This document shows positions 23,401 to 34,598 of a DNA stretch of 64,000 nt, one piece after another (position 1 is the stretch's first letter; each line of letters begins with the position of its first letter). The position numbers and the translations under genes are program-made. Below the pieces are notes generated by a model. The model was not told the DNA's origin. It ran no database searches and saw nothing but the letters and a program-made list of their open reading frames with translations. The stretch comes from Diplodia intermedia. Lineage: Eukaryota; Ascomycota; Dothideomycetes; Botryosphaeriales; Botryosphaeriaceae. The stretch is from assembly GCA_021495925.1 (NCBI GenBank), contig JAKEKT010000007.1, positions 1 to 64,000 on the forward strand, in the 5' to 3' direction.

Positions 23401-24499
23401 TGCAAAGAGGTGAGATCTGTCATGGTATGTTGTGGTGCCATGGAGTGGAAGCGAAACGCGCCACAGCCTATACGCTGCTCGTTGGTTTTGATCGTGGCGT
23501 CAGTCGAAGGAAGGAAAAACGTTCAAAGGCCAGCCCAGCTAACTCGTTACGCAGGGGCTCCAGCTCGTTGATATAGCTCGCGGGTCCGATCGACCATGGC
23601 TAGCTACCGTACGATTCTCCGCTGCGTGCCGCACCACACGAGGAACCGTCGAGAAACTGGAGCGATGGTGAGGAGATGTCCAAGGGGAACAGGAAACAGA
23701 CATGTCACGGCCGGCCCTCCTATCCGCCAGAACAACGCCATCTATATTGAATACGAGCTCTCGAGAGTTTCTCCGAGCATGGCTGGACTGCGCAAAAGAA
23801 ACAGCATGAATTGCATTTCAGCATCATGTCGCTGCAGCACGATCGTGGAGCCGAGGGAGCGGTTTGTGATTGGTGGTCAGGGGCAGCCACAGCATCGAGT
23901 CTTGTCGAAGCGACGTCTTCTGCGGCGGCGGTCGGTCGGGACTGCCGGGACGCTGGCCCTAAAATACCGGCTTCCACCGTGTTCACGGTCCCGCGGTAAT
24001 TTGCGCCGGCTCGGAATCACGCTAAATGGCGCCACAGGGAGAGGTCGGCTGAGTGTTTGCGGAGTAGGCGCGGGTGCAAGCAGCGTCCGGCCGTATGAGT
24101 GGTGGTGCCGAAGAACGGCGGCACTGTGACCCCGCATGGACGGGTGGTGTTGGGGGCGCGATGGAAGGAAGGACGGCGACCGTTTCCGGGCCAGGAAGCA
24201 GAATAAGGTGCACGAATAAAGTTGTACCAAAGAGCGCTGGATGCCGGGGCTAACGGCCGAACTCGGCCTGGACGACCGGGGTCCATGCCCGATTAGGCAG
24301 TAGACAGTATGCTTAACGACCAACTGAAACGGCTTGTCGGGAATCCAAGCGAGATAACTTCCACCAAACGGCCGTCTGCTCGCGATGCTGCCGTATAAAT
24401 ATACTTCTTCACTGCTGCGTATGATCAGCACCAGCCCTTCCTTCTCCGTCAGATCAGCACCACCCACCCCCGTCCACTCCTTCAACAACAACAACAACC
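20441..24499. other. Gene-poor intergenic region, 4.1 kb, between two divergent genes
   Basis: The first ~0.9 kb is very GC-rich and probably holds the leader and promoter of the receptor-like gene. The middle (21.3-24.2 kb) has mixed composition and only short, family-less open frames. The last ~300 bp are the GH12 promoter. No tRNA or repeat element was found. Confidence 0.6.
24394..24401 (+). promoter_or_regulatory. TATA box of the GH12 gene
   Basis: TATAAATA lies 106 bp before the start codon. The leader between them is pyrimidine-rich and ends in a CAACAACAACAACC run before the ATG, typical of highly expressed secreted-enzyme genes. Confidence 0.6.
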
Positions 24500-25246
24500 A
24501 TGAAGCTCTCCACCGCTCTCTTCTGGGCCGCCGCCTCGACCGCCGTGTCCGCCGCCCCCTCGGCCTCTCCGCTCGAGCGCCGCGCCGACTTCTGCGGTGA
24601 CTGGGACACGTCCAAGAACGGCCCGTACACCACCTACAACAACCTGTGGGGCAAAAGCACGTCGGGCGTGTCGGGCTCGCAGTGCACCGGCGTCGACAGC
24701 TTCAGCAGCAACACCATCTCGTGGCACACGTCGTGGACCTGGGCCGGCGTGCCCAACCAGGTCAAGTCGTACGCCAACGTCGTCGTCGACCTGACGGCCA
24801 AGAAGCTCAGCGCCATCTCCAGCATCAACAGCATCTGGCGCTGGTCCTACACCGGCGACAACCTCGTCGCCGACGTCGCCTACGACCTCTTCACCTCGTC
24901 CACCCCGACCGGCAGCGAGGAGTACGAGATCATGATCTGGGTCGGCGCCTACGGCGGCGCCGGGCCCATCTCGTCGACGGGCTCGGCCATCGCCACCGTC
25001 ACGCTGGCGGGCAACACGTGGAAGCTGTACAAGGGCCCCAACGGCGCCATGACCGTCTTCTCCTTCGTCGCCACCAAGACGGTCAACAGCTTCAGCGGCA
25101 ACCTCAACGACTTCATCAAGTACCTCACCTCCAGCCAGGGCCTGCCCACCTCGCAGTACCTCACCCACGTCAGCGCCGGCACCGAGCCCTTCACCGGCTC
25201 CAACGCCAAGTTCACCACCTCTTCCTTCACCGTCAGCCCCAGGTGA
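24500..25246 (+). CDS. Secreted GH12 endoglucanase/xyloglucanase
   Basis: A single 248-residue frame without introns. Signal peptide [18 protein letters not shown], then a likely KEX-type site at ERR, then one GH12 beta-jelly-roll domain. The catalytic pair is clear: Glu143 (nucleophile) in [13 protein letters not shown] and Glu229 (acid/base) in SAGTEPFTG. Other GH12 landmarks are [18 protein letters not shown] and SYANVVVDL. It cleaves beta-1,4-glucans in plant cell walls, cellulose or xyloglucan. There is no carbohydrate-binding module. Length is typical for the family. Whether it prefers xyloglucan cannot be told from sequence alone. Confidence 0.97.
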   Translation: MKLSTALFWAAASTAVSAAPSASPLERRADFCGDWDTSKNGPYTTYNNLWGKSTSGVSGSQCTGVDSFSSNTISWHTSWTWAGVPNQVKSYANVVVDLTAKKLSAISSINSIWRWSYTGDNLVADVAYDLFTSSTPTGSEEYEIMIWVGAYGGAGPISSTGSAIATVTLAGNTWKLYKGPNGAMTVFSFVATKTVNSFSGNLNDFIKYLTSSQGLPTSQYLTHVSAGTEPFTGSNAKFTTSSFTVSPR

Positions 25247-25751
25247 TTTTTCTTTTTGCAGGAGAATGTATATATGCATACGGCTGCTCTCCGGCCACAA
25301 AGCCATCAATCAATGATCCGTCCAATCTGAACCGTGTTTCATGTGCTTGTGTGTACTGTCTGTGGGGGCTGTATATGCAGTCAGCATGTACCACTTTAGC
25401 AAAAAGAAACATGAGAGCATAACAAAAGAAACGTCGACAGCATGCGATCGCGTTTATCCCAGTCTTCAGGGGCCATCCACTCTCAGATAGTCTATCTGGT
25501 GCGGGGAATGCTAGTGGTTTGCCAAGGTCGAATCAGGTTTGACTGCGCGTTAGTGGGGCAGCGGCACACTTACACAACAGGAAGCCAATGCAGTCAGCCT
25601 CGCCATACTATCTGCCAACGAGATCGCACATTCTAGGCAGCAATGTAATATCTCCTCGCCACTCGGTGTATTGCACGTAACATACATTTCTTGCCTTGCT
25701 TCTTTATGTTTCTCCTCCACAACGCCAACCTGCACACCCGGAAGCTTCACA
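25247..25751. other. Intergenic between GH12 and HET genes
   Basis: 505 bp with normal 3'- and 5'-flank character and no gene. An open frame continues upstream of the HET start to 25671, but it has no domain features and the ATG at 25752 has the better context. Confidence 0.55.
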
Positions 25752-28238
25752 ATGGATCTTTCGAAAGACGAGAAAGACGAAAGGGAGGAAAGAACATGCG
25801 CCACATGCGCGGCCGCGCTTCAAACCCTGCGCCGCGGAGCATCCAAAGCGACTTTCAACCTCGGCTCGCCGCGGGAGATTGCCCGGGGTGGGAAGCAATG
25901 CTGCCTTTGCAGGACGGTCCTCCACCTGATCGCCCAACACAGCATCGCAGAGGACGAGGCAAGCTTATCGATAGTGCTGCGCTCTCAGCCGACCGGCCAC
26001 TTCCGGGCGATCATCTGTTTCGCGGACGGAACCGACATGGTCCTCGGCCGGGTCCAAGTGACGGCCGCCACGGAACTGCCGTGCGCGCGTCGGCTCTCCT
26101 TGATCGATGCGGACCAGGTGGTCGGGTGGATGAAGGAGTGTCGCGAAACCCACGGCCACGCCTGCGAGGAGAGCTTGGTCGACCGCCACCCGCGGGACAT
26201 GATGTTCATCGATGTCCGAAAGAGGTGTTTGGTCCGGGCGCAGCGAGGGCGTGAGTTCGTGGCGCTCAGTTACGTGTGGGGAGGGTGGGGCGGGATCGGA
26301 GTGACCAGGACGACGAGCGAGAACGTCGACTCGCTGATGGCCGAGGGCGCGCTTGAATGGCCGGGGATCACGCTGCCCCGTACCATTCGCGATGCCATGG
26401 ACCTGTGCCGGGCGATCGGACAGTCGTTTCTCTGGTCCGACCTTCTCTGCATCGTACATGACGACCCCGCCGGCAGGCATGCTCAGATCCAGCAGATGGA
26501 TGCCATCTACAACCAAGCAACGCTGACAATCCTGGCCTACTCCGGAACCCATGGAAACGAACCGTTGCCAGGCTTGCGGGAGGGCACCCGGGCTCCCACG
26601 TGCCGGATAGAACGACTGGACTCGGACACGCTCCTGATCAGCAGGCCGCCGGGGATTTGGGATTTTGACTTGAACACGGCCTACGCATCCAGGGGGTGGA
26701 CGTTCCAGGAGGACTATCTTTCGAAGAGACGCCTGTACATTTCCAGCTTCCAAATGTACTTCGAATGCTCCGTCGCGCACTTCCGCGAGGACGAACGCCT
26801 GGATGCCGCTCTGGGGCGGCCTCACCACCATCGTCAAGCCAGGACCGGCATTCCCAATCTCCGCACGATCCTCAGCTACAGAGGGCCGGTCCAGTTCTCG
26901 GGCTATGCGTATCTCCTGAGCCTCTACTCTGAAAGAGCGCTGACGTATGCTTCGGACAGGCTGGATGCCTTCGAGGGCGTCGCCCAGGTGCTTGGGCATG
27001 CCTACGGCGGGGGATTCTGGGCAGGCCTCCCGTCAAAGTTCCTCGGCGAAGCGCTGCTCTGGCGCCCGCTCGTTTCCCACGACGCCGCCGGTCGGACCGT
27101 TGGGGGCATCCCGAGCTGGAGTTGGGGATCGAGAGCCGTTCAGGTCCATCACCCGTTTCCGAATGATTTGGATCTCGACACTCTTGCATTTTCACTTGGA
27201 CGGGAAGCGGAAAGGATCCAATGCATCGCTGCTTTTCGTCTCAGTCACTTCACGACATCTCAACCGGGCCGGACTAAAGCCTTAGGAAGGGTGGTGAGTC
27301 ATGGGTCGACATGTAGTGCGGCTCCGGCCGTTCCGGAATCTAACTGGTGGATGCTTCCGAGTCATCAGTGCAGTGGACTATTCTTCTTCGCTTTGGAGTT
27401 CGCTTTGCCAGCATTGGTCCGGTTGGAAAACGCCTTCGTTGCCTCAGATATCGACCCATGGCAGGGAACCCCTCTTTCGAAAACCGAGATTGAAAGATTT
27501 CGCACCAATTTGCTTGCCGCAACCCAATCCTCATCAATTGACGACGTTGATTTGGATGCTGTGCTCGGCATGTTCGGAAGAATCCCCCCATCGGGACCGC
27601 TTCGGTTTCCGGAGCGGCTCTTGTCGCTGGAGAGCCTTGGTGGAAACACGAGTCACGAATGGCCATTTGGTCAGCCATACAATCATGCAACGCTGGAAAC
27701 ACTGTTACAAGGATCGGAGGACTTCGCCCACGATCTTTTCGAATTTCGCGAAGAAGCCGTGAAGCAGTCCAGCATCATGTCGTTTTGGACATCTGCAGCA
27801 TCCATGAGCCATTTCAGCTTCGCTTTGGGGCAACTGTACGCACCAGAAGTTCCTGCAAACTGGGTGATGGTGACTCGAGATGGCCGGCGGAGCTGCGACA
27901 TTCGGAATCTGGATTTCTGGGAAGGGGAGACACCACCCCAGCACGCATGCAAGGAGCAACCAGCGACTGTCTTGTTCGATTCCTCTGCCGAGCCCTGCGG
28001 AGTCATCTATGACCAAGAGAGAAATATTCGTGCATCGATTGAGAACCTTTCCAGATGTTACCTGATTTTCGTCTCCCGCATGAAAAGGCCACGGGGGTCC
28101 AAAGATTGGAATCTACTGAACGTCTTGCTGGTTGAAGAGAGGAAGGGATACATCTTCAAGCGAGTTGCCGCCGGCTGCGTCGTGGCTGCGACGCCCGAGT
28201 TGGAATCAGCGCAGCCTACGTTTATCAGATTGGCGTGA
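25752..28238 (+). CDS. HET (heterokaryon incompatibility) domain protein 1
   Basis: An 828-residue intronless frame starting at ATG in CACAATGG context. The N-terminus carries CATC and QCCLC cysteine pairs, common before fungal HET domains. The HET domain follows: FVALSYVWGG (about residue 170), LPRTIRDAMDLCRAIG, FLWSDLLCIVHDD, QIQQMDAIYNQATLTILA and RGWTFQEDYLSKRRLYIS. The usual D-x-x-C-I motif is present as SDLLCIVHDD. The C-terminal ~400 residues have no domain I recognise. HET proteins trigger cell death when non-self partners meet during hyphal fusion. A second HET gene follows head-to-tail 388 bp downstream. Its sensing partner is unknown. Confidence 0.93.
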   Translation: MDLSKDEKDEREERTCATCAAALQTLRRGASKATFNLGSPREIARGGKQCCLCRTVLHLIAQHSIAEDEASLSIVLRSQPTGHFRAIICFADGTDMVLGRVQVTAATELPCARRLSLIDADQVVGWMKECRETHGHACEESLVDRHPRDMMFIDVRKRCLVRAQRGREFVALSYVWGGWGGIGVTRTTSENVDSLMAEGALEWPGITLPRTIRDAMDLCRAIGQSFLWSDLLCIVHDDPAGRHAQIQQMDAIYNQATLTILAYSGTHGNEPLPGLREGTRAPTCRIERLDSDTLLISRPPGIWDFDLNTAYASRGWTFQEDYLSKRRLYISSFQMYFECSVAHFREDERLDAALGRPHHHRQARTGIPNLRTILSYRGPVQFSGYAYLLSLYSERALTYASDRLDAFEGVAQVLGHAYGGGFWAGLPSKFLGEALLWRPLVSHDAAGRTVGGIPSWSWGSRAVQVHHPFPNDLDLDTLAFSLGREAERIQCIAAFRLSHFTTSQPGRTKALGRVVSHGSTCSAAPAVPESNWWMLPSHQCSGLFFFALEFALPALVRLENAFVASDIDPWQGTPLSKTEIERFRTNLLAATQSSSIDDVDLDAVLGMFGRIPPSGPLRFPERLLSLESLGGNTSHEWPFGQPYNHATLETLLQGSEDFAHDLFEFREEAVKQSSIMSFWTSAASMSHFSFALGQLYAPEVPANWVMVTRDGRRSCDIRNLDFWEGETPPQHACKEQPATVLFDSSAEPCGVIYDQERNIRASIENLSRCYLIFVSRMKRPRGSKDWNLLNVLLVEERKGYIFKRVAAGCVVAATPELESAQPTFIRLA

Positions 28239-28626
28239 TGGAGTGGTTGAATACGTCGACGGCCCCCACACGAGGGCATAACAGTGCCGATCCGTGGTAC
28301 CAGAACTAAGGATCTTCAAGCCCCAGAGAAGCGGGACGATCCTTTCGAATGGTTATTTTCGGCCCCCACACAAGCATCGGTACATTATTGGTTGTTTAAA
28401 ATAGATACCATGTACGTTGGCCCTCTTAACGCGCGGCTGCCCCGCCATGTGGAACGCGTTTTCTTATATTCAATCACTTTTCCTATCTTCCCATGTAGCC
28501 GATTCTGTACCCGCCGTCTTCCATTCTATCATCTTTCGCCGCCGCTCACAATTCTACAACGCGTACTTTTAATCCTCTATTTCCGAACCCATCCACGCTA
28601 ACTCTGACGTGTGTCCTGAGGCTCCC
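28239..28626. other. Intergenic between the two HET genes
   Basis: 388 bp with an AT-richer middle (near 28380-28560) that probably holds the promoter of the second HET gene. No repeat or gene seen. Confidence 0.55.
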
Positions 28627-30825
28627 ATGTCCAACATCTACAGTCAGCTGAAGCCTGGAGAGATACGGTTGCTGGTACTACACCCCGGAGCGTTCAACGA
28701 CGATATCTGCATCTCATTATGCACATACGACTTAGAGGGTAGCGGAACCAAGGAGCCATACGAGGCAGTCTCGTACGTTTGGGGCTCAACCGAATTCACA
28801 AAGCCCATTCAGAGCAACGGGCACGAGCTGCTCGTCACAGCAAGCGTGGAGACGTTGTTGCGCCAACTGCGTTTCCTAGACGTACCGCGCCGCCTTTGGA
28901 TCGACGGGATTTGCGTCAACCAGCTGGACCTGGCGGAGCGGAGCAGCCAAGTCTTGATGATGAAGACCATCTTCTCGGCCCCCTCGCGCGTCTTGATCTG
29001 GGTTGGCGAGGAGGACGAGGACACGGTTCCCGCCATCAGGCAATTCCTGGAGTGGGGTGCGAAGCGTCCAATGAGACACCGCGGCGGCTGGCGCTACGGC
29101 ATTGGTCGAAACCTCGGGGCGGTCCAACGCTTCACCAGCCGGCCGTGGTTCCATCGCGTGTGGACCTTCCAGGAAGTCTGCCTTTCGCCCGATGCCGACG
29201 TCATTTGCGGACGATTCCGCCTGTCCTGGATGTGTGTGCTTGAAGCGGCGTGGAAGTTGGCGTCGACGTCTATGCTGCAGAATGCCTTCGGCCAAGCCGC
29301 AGACAGCATGTTCGCCCTGGTGTTGTTTTCTCCCCTGGTCGAGGGGAGAGAGCGGCGGACGCCGGAGCTGCTGGACCTTCTGCGACTCGGGAGAAACCGC
29401 GAAGCAACAGACGACCGGGACAAAGTCTTCGGCATCCTTGGGCTCCTCCGCCCGGAAGAGGAAGCCGTAATCATCCCAGACTACTCCATGGATGTGACGG
29501 AACTGTACGTCCACTGTGCTCGGACTATCCTGACGAGTAGTCGCGATCTCCGTCTCCTCACGAGCTGCCTTGGCCCGGCCCAAAGCCAAAGCCTGCCCTC
29601 TTGGGTGCCGGACTGGCGCGTGAAGCGCCGCACAGCAGTGCTACAGGGCTTTGACTGGGGAGTTGAACAAGACGAGATATACCACCTGAACGGAACCGAA
29701 GCCTCCGACCACGATGCCGCATCAGTCGTGCGCGGAAAGACCCTCCACCAACGCGGAGCTTATTTGGGCACAGTGGTCTCTGCTCGTTCTCCCAAAGAGT
29801 TCCTACAAGCACTCAAGGATTGCTCACAGTACAGCTACCACAGACTAGACAAACGCTGGAACGGGTTTGCGCCCGCGTTCCGCAAGCTGCTGCGTTCGCT
29901 GTCTCTGGCCGAGCGATACCATCAAACCGGCGAGAGCTCGCAGATAGCGCTGATGCGGACCCTTTCGGCGAACAGGCTACCGGAAACAAAAGTCATGCGA
30001 GAGTTCGTGCTCCAAGCTGCCGAGGCCGCTCACAAACAGCTTCGAACGCTCCTTGTCCGCATCCACCGCCACATGATGGAACAGCACGCCGACCCGGCGC
30101 AGTCATCATTTGCGAAGAGCCTCGTGGAGCAAGTGAGCAGAGATGACCATCCCGTAGACTACGGGCCCATCATGGCCTTCGCCTACGAGTACGCAGAGCG
30201 GACGCCCGATCTGGGTCCGAAGAGGCCCGACTGGATACGCATAGGCAAGGAGGAAGACCGCATACCGCCCGAATGGGCGGAGACATTGCTAGCCATCCAC
30301 GCGCGCCAGAAAGGCGCGGCGGGCGAGGCTGCGGCGGGAGAAGACGCCGGCGGCCTGCAAGATGTCCGGGACTTCCTCGCCGTGTGTGACATCGCCTGGA
30401 CCATCCTCGACTACCGGCTCACCTCGTTCGGAGGGGGCTCGGGGCTGGCGCTCGTGCCGGCGCGGCAGAAGCTCTTTTACAACCTGCCGTCGACCGGCGT
30501 CGTCGACAAGATGGGCTCCAACATGCTGACCTTCTCCTCTTCCCGCGTCGTTTTCAAAACCGACGACGGCCTCGTCGGCCTCGGGCCCGACTATTTGGCC
30601 GAAGGGGACGAGGTGTGGGACTTGGTGGGTGGCGACGTGCCGTTCTTGTTGAGGCAGGAACCTTCGGATTCGGACCATGGAGCCGGACGCCGCTACAGAT
30701 TGGTTGGAGAGTGCTACGTGCATGGGATCATGAGTGGGGAGCTCTGGAAGGATGGGTCTGATCAGAGCCAAATTCCTTCGTTGAGAGGGAAAGACTTGAA
30801 GTTCGAGACTGTACAGATCGTTTAG
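28627..30825 (+). CDS. HET domain protein 2
   Basis: A 732-residue intronless frame from ATG 28627; the frame extends six codons upstream only to a GTG. The HET domain is near the N-terminus: YEAVSYVWGS, VPRRLWIDGICVNQLDLAER, QVLMMKTIFSAPSRVLIWVG and RPWFHRVWTFQEVCL. A helical middle follows, and the C-terminus ends with GLVGLGPDYLAEGDEVW, VPFLLR and RYRLVGECYVHGIMSGE, the usual tail of the large HET class (often annotated HET-6-like). It shares the same orientation with the first HET gene but has a different architecture, so it is not a recent copy. It is probably cytosolic and involved in allorecognition or regulated cell death. Confidence 0.94.
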   Translation: MSNIYSQLKPGEIRLLVLHPGAFNDDICISLCTYDLEGSGTKEPYEAVSYVWGSTEFTKPIQSNGHELLVTASVETLLRQLRFLDVPRRLWIDGICVNQLDLAERSSQVLMMKTIFSAPSRVLIWVGEEDEDTVPAIRQFLEWGAKRPMRHRGGWRYGIGRNLGAVQRFTSRPWFHRVWTFQEVCLSPDADVICGRFRLSWMCVLEAAWKLASTSMLQNAFGQAADSMFALVLFSPLVEGRERRTPELLDLLRLGRNREATDDRDKVFGILGLLRPEEEAVIIPDYSMDVTELYVHCARTILTSSRDLRLLTSCLGPAQSQSLPSWVPDWRVKRRTAVLQGFDWGVEQDEIYHLNGTEASDHDAASVVRGKTLHQRGAYLGTVVSARSPKEFLQALKDCSQYSYHRLDKRWNGFAPAFRKLLRSLSLAERYHQTGESSQIALMRTLSANRLPETKVMREFVLQAAEAAHKQLRTLLVRIHRHMMEQHADPAQSSFAKSLVEQVSRDDHPVDYGPIMAFAYEYAERTPDLGPKRPDWIRIGKEEDRIPPEWAETLLAIHARQKGAAGEAAAGEDAGGLQDVRDFLAVCDIAWTILDYRLTSFGGGSGLALVPARQKLFYNLPSTGVVDKMGSNMLTFSSSRVVFKTDDGLVGLGPDYLAEGDEVWDLVGGDVPFLLRQEPSDSDHGAGRRYRLVGECYVHGIMSGELWKDGSDQSQIPSLRGKDLKFETVQIV

Positions 30826-31201
30826 CTGTTCCTGCAAAAAGAAGGTTGTGTAGCTGAGAATATGGAAATCGGAGAAGGGCATTCCGGTAGGGTGGCGGTG
30901 ATTTGGACGTATGGAGCAGCTTAATGTCAATAGCGATAGTCTAGAGAGATTCTTAAAATCTGATGACTTATGACCCATTTCAACACCGCTTTAACGCCTT
31001 CAAGCCTCAAACTTAATAACTTCTCTGGACGGGCACGCAACATGGTAGACAGGACGTTGAAGAGTAGTATTCGAAGCAGCAAAGAATAACTAGAAAGCAC
31101 AGCAAACCTAGCCCTTTTGTCCTCCCTCCCGCACATCACCAACACCGCAGCATGAGACCCGCTCACCCAAGCCTTACGGGTTGGTGAATCCTACGGAAAC
31201 C
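30826..31201. other. Convergent intergenic region
   Basis: 376 bp between the ends of the HET gene and the minus-strand membrane protein gene. AT-richer than the exons, consistent with two 3' untranslated regions. No gene. Confidence 0.55.
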
Positions 31202-33285
31202 TCAATAACACACATGCCCCTTGGTCAACGTGGCGACGCCGTCGGCAAGTCCAAACGCCGTATGCGCCCTCCCTTCCCCTCCTTCCCGGCGCAACAATCC
31301 GTACCGCAGCACCGTCCGCCTCGCCTCGTCCGGGACGGGCTGGGCGCCCAGGCACCGGCCGCCGGCCAGGCGATCCAGATCCGGGCTCCTCGTGGTGAAG
31401 ACGATGGTCGAGAACGACGAGCCGGCGCTGTACCCGTTCGCGCGGTACGAGTGGACGCCGACGGCGACGCACGCGGCGGCGGCGGCGGCGGCGGCGGCGT
31501 ACGCGCAGAGGAGGCCGTGCCGGTTGTACGCGTAGTAGTTCTGCGGGTGGGAGACGGCCATGTCGACGGTGGCGGCGGTGGCGGCGGAGAAGAGGGTCGA
31601 GCTCATCAGGCTGAGCGACACGTTGTGCGAGAGGTCCTCGATGGCGGCCGGGATGGACTTTGCGCGGCACATGCACGGGTCCACGCATTTGTTGACGCCC
31701 TGGCGCTCCAGGGTCTCGACGATGCCCGGGCAGGCGGGGATGCCGGACTTGAATATGTCCGTGTCGGCGCCGGTGAGGGTGCCGTCGGCGCCGTTGAAGA
31801 TGACCTGCGTCTCCAGCAGGCCGGAAAGAGCGTTGAAGATGGACCAGTATGCAATCTCGGGCTGGTGGTTGTGGCTGAGAACCTCGCCGCTGGCTATGTT
31901 CGTTGCGTGTCTGTATTCCAGGCCGCTTATTGAGGTGGATTGGATGCCGTCGCTGAATTTCAAGTCGACCGTGTAAGACGTGTTCCACAGGTGGCAGGAA
32001 AAGTTGGATCCCCCGGCGTAAACGAATATGTGGTTGTGAATGCTAAGGAAGCCCGAAGCGTTGGCAATGTAAAGAGGTTGGGCGTCGGGTGCAAGTGAGC
32101 GTAACGTCTTGTCAATCAAAGTATCCCATCCTTCTTGCAGCAACTCAGGCTTCTTGGGATTGATACTGTGGTCCAATATCGCCGTCGAAAGCGGGTCGCA
32201 TTTGAGAGCGGGCGCATCAAACGTGATTGTGTACGAGGAGTTCGGATACGGTGCCATGAATGGCAGATTGGCCAAAGATGACGTGGTGGCGGCGACAAGA
32301 CGGTGCACCGCGGCGGAAGATGCATCAAGCCTGCCTACACCTTTCCAGTTGACCCACACCGATGAGTTGTCCGCCGAAGAGTACTCTGGGCTTGGAACTG
32401 TTCCAACAATGGACTTTGAAAGCATTCCGGGCCGGATCGATAGAGTTGCAGGGGTAACTGTCGCAACTATTGGGATGCACCTAGACAGTTCTAGCGGCAT
32501 TCATTACATCAAGCTGAAGTTTGCTCCACTTACCACATACAAACTGCTATCAAGCAGAGAAGTCTGGCTTTCAAGATGACGCTCGAACTTAGAAACGCAA
32601 CCGGGTCGGTCGTGAGAGAGAATGCGTTGTCTAAGCCTTGAAGGCTCATTGGCGTCATCTTCACAGTGACCCAGAGACGCTGGGTGTATGAGATACCAAC
32701 CGAGGCTGTGAGGGTTGCCTTGCATAGGAATGCGAAGCCAGTCCCAATGCGAATTGCCCATTGTTGATCTTCTTCGGAAGACACACTAGTGTTATCCAAG
32801 GACGAATAGTGAAAATGATGTCCTAAAGCAAAGGCAATACCAGCGATGAGAAAAATGAACATGAGGGTAGGAGACTTCCAGTGGATATTCCAAGCGACGG
32901 GGTGCGCTCCATTCTTCTTTGGCAGGCTGTGTACAGCTGTATTAGTGTCAGAGCTGTGTTCCCGAAGGTTTGTTGCAGGAGGCTTCATAGTTGTCGAATG
33001 AGATTTACAATCATGTCGAACGTTCTCCGTGCTCTGGATCCGTGCAGATGAAGAGAAACTTGGTCTACTTGTGCCGGGTGGAGAATATGCAACAGAGGCG
33101 TCAGCGATCCGCTCATTTCGACCCGAGTCTTGAACGTTTGGGTCACGAATGCGTCCCATCTCGTAGCCGGTGCTCTTTGAGTTCATGGAAGTTGGAAAGT
33201 TGTTATTCGTTGGCGAGGTTATCATCAAGTGTAGAGATTTGCACTTTATGAATGAGATCAGTCGTGGAGACGGCTGAACTCCCAC
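31202..33285 (-). CDS. Large fungal membrane protein with extracellular domain, function unknown
   Basis: Two exons on the minus strand, 32534-33285 and 31202-32480 (intron 53 bp), give up to 676 residues. The N-terminal ~110 residues are polar. A helix at WKSPTLMFIFLIAGIAFALG is followed by HHFHYSSL, then a conserved block QQWAIRIGTGFAFL, SYTQRLWVTV and CIPIVATVTPATL. A long region with several N-glycosylation sites follows, ending in a last helix containing nine alanines and then YSAGSSFSTIVFTTRSPDLD. This arrangement is common in expanded fungal families annotated only as hypothetical or deformylase-like. The true start may be a later Met (for example at about 33186). The remnant at 5298-6044 resembles its C-terminal end. 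Confidence 0.85.
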
Positions 33286-34598
33286 TAGGAAAGGAACATG
33301 GGGGGATCCTAAAAAAAGACTTCATTGCAAGGCTGATAACTATGCGACGCTCACACTCCTCCCCCTTTGTTTACTACGTGAAACGGCGCACAAGGTTGGC
33401 AGCTCAAGCCCTGGTAACGAGGGATGGCATCACGAATAAAATTGTTGTGGCATTTCCACACCAGATTGCAATATCATGGTCTTCCATCGTGTGAGGGAGA
33501 TTTAACGTCTTGTTTGCTGTCGAATTCTCTCTGCTCTTTCTCGACATTCAAACCGTGGACGTATCAACAAAGCTGATTGGTATACTAGCGTACAAGGCAC
33601 AAGGCAGTCATGCCATGACGTAGAGTAAGCCGAAAAAATGCAAGCAGTACTCTAGATCCGAGAATATCAAACCAATCATTCATATCGTGGACATCCCTGG
33701 TTGCCATCCGTCTCGATGCAGCTGTTCCCACGATTCTTGTACCATCAGCGCCCACGCTACACGACTCCAGCATTCCAGTCCCGGTGCGCTTCTGCGTAGC
33801 TGATATACGGCTCCACTGAAGGTGGCTTTAGTCGCATTTAGGACTAGAGAAAACATCCAGTTGTGCATGCTGATCTCAGTCGCAGGTAATACTTTAATAT
33901 CGAACTTACAAGAGCCCTACCCCCTCCTCGCAGCAACAGATAGCCATACACCGCAGTAACGTTTTACAGCATCCATCCCATTACTACCCTACAACCCACC
34001 CCGATGAACACCCAAAAATAGCACCCACCACCATCATCTAATCATACGCCGCGACAGGTACGTATACATCATTTTAACATTTAGCTTTCGATATTACATC
34101 AGGCAGGTACCCGGGATATCCCAGCCCTTTAAGCTTACCGAGGATTATACATTTACTCTATTATATCGGCAGGTACTTAACTATGACGATGCGGTGTTGT
34201 TCTCCGCAAGGCCGATGCGGGTGATGGGCCAATTTCGTTTGATGATACCGCCGCAGCAGCTGTCCTTTGTTTTCCTCCTTATTACTGGTTTGGGGTTCAA
34301 TCTGCAATGGACAAAGTATAGACTCAGAAGAATAACCAGTATTGCTACTCCACCGCTGCTCTCAGTTATAAGGGTATGTACGGTACGGGGGTGGGTATCT
34401 CTACGCTAAACTGCACAACCGAACAAGGAGAGAGAGTCTCAAAACCATCGACCGACCGACTGACTGATTGACTGACTGCACAAGGTCTGTCTTCCCCCTC
34501 CCTTCCCGTATTCTACAAGCGACTATACGCACCGCAAGAAACCCAAAAAATCGGGGTAAACAAGGAACAAGGAACAAGAAACAAGAACCATCGTCCAT
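33286..34598. other. Intergenic, 1.3 kb
   Basis: AT-richer than surrounding genes, with no open frame longer than about 80 codons and no family motif. It probably contains the promoter of the membrane-protein gene and the 3' region of the IRS4 gene. Short GACT/GACC repeats occur near 34445-34480. Confidence 0.55.
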
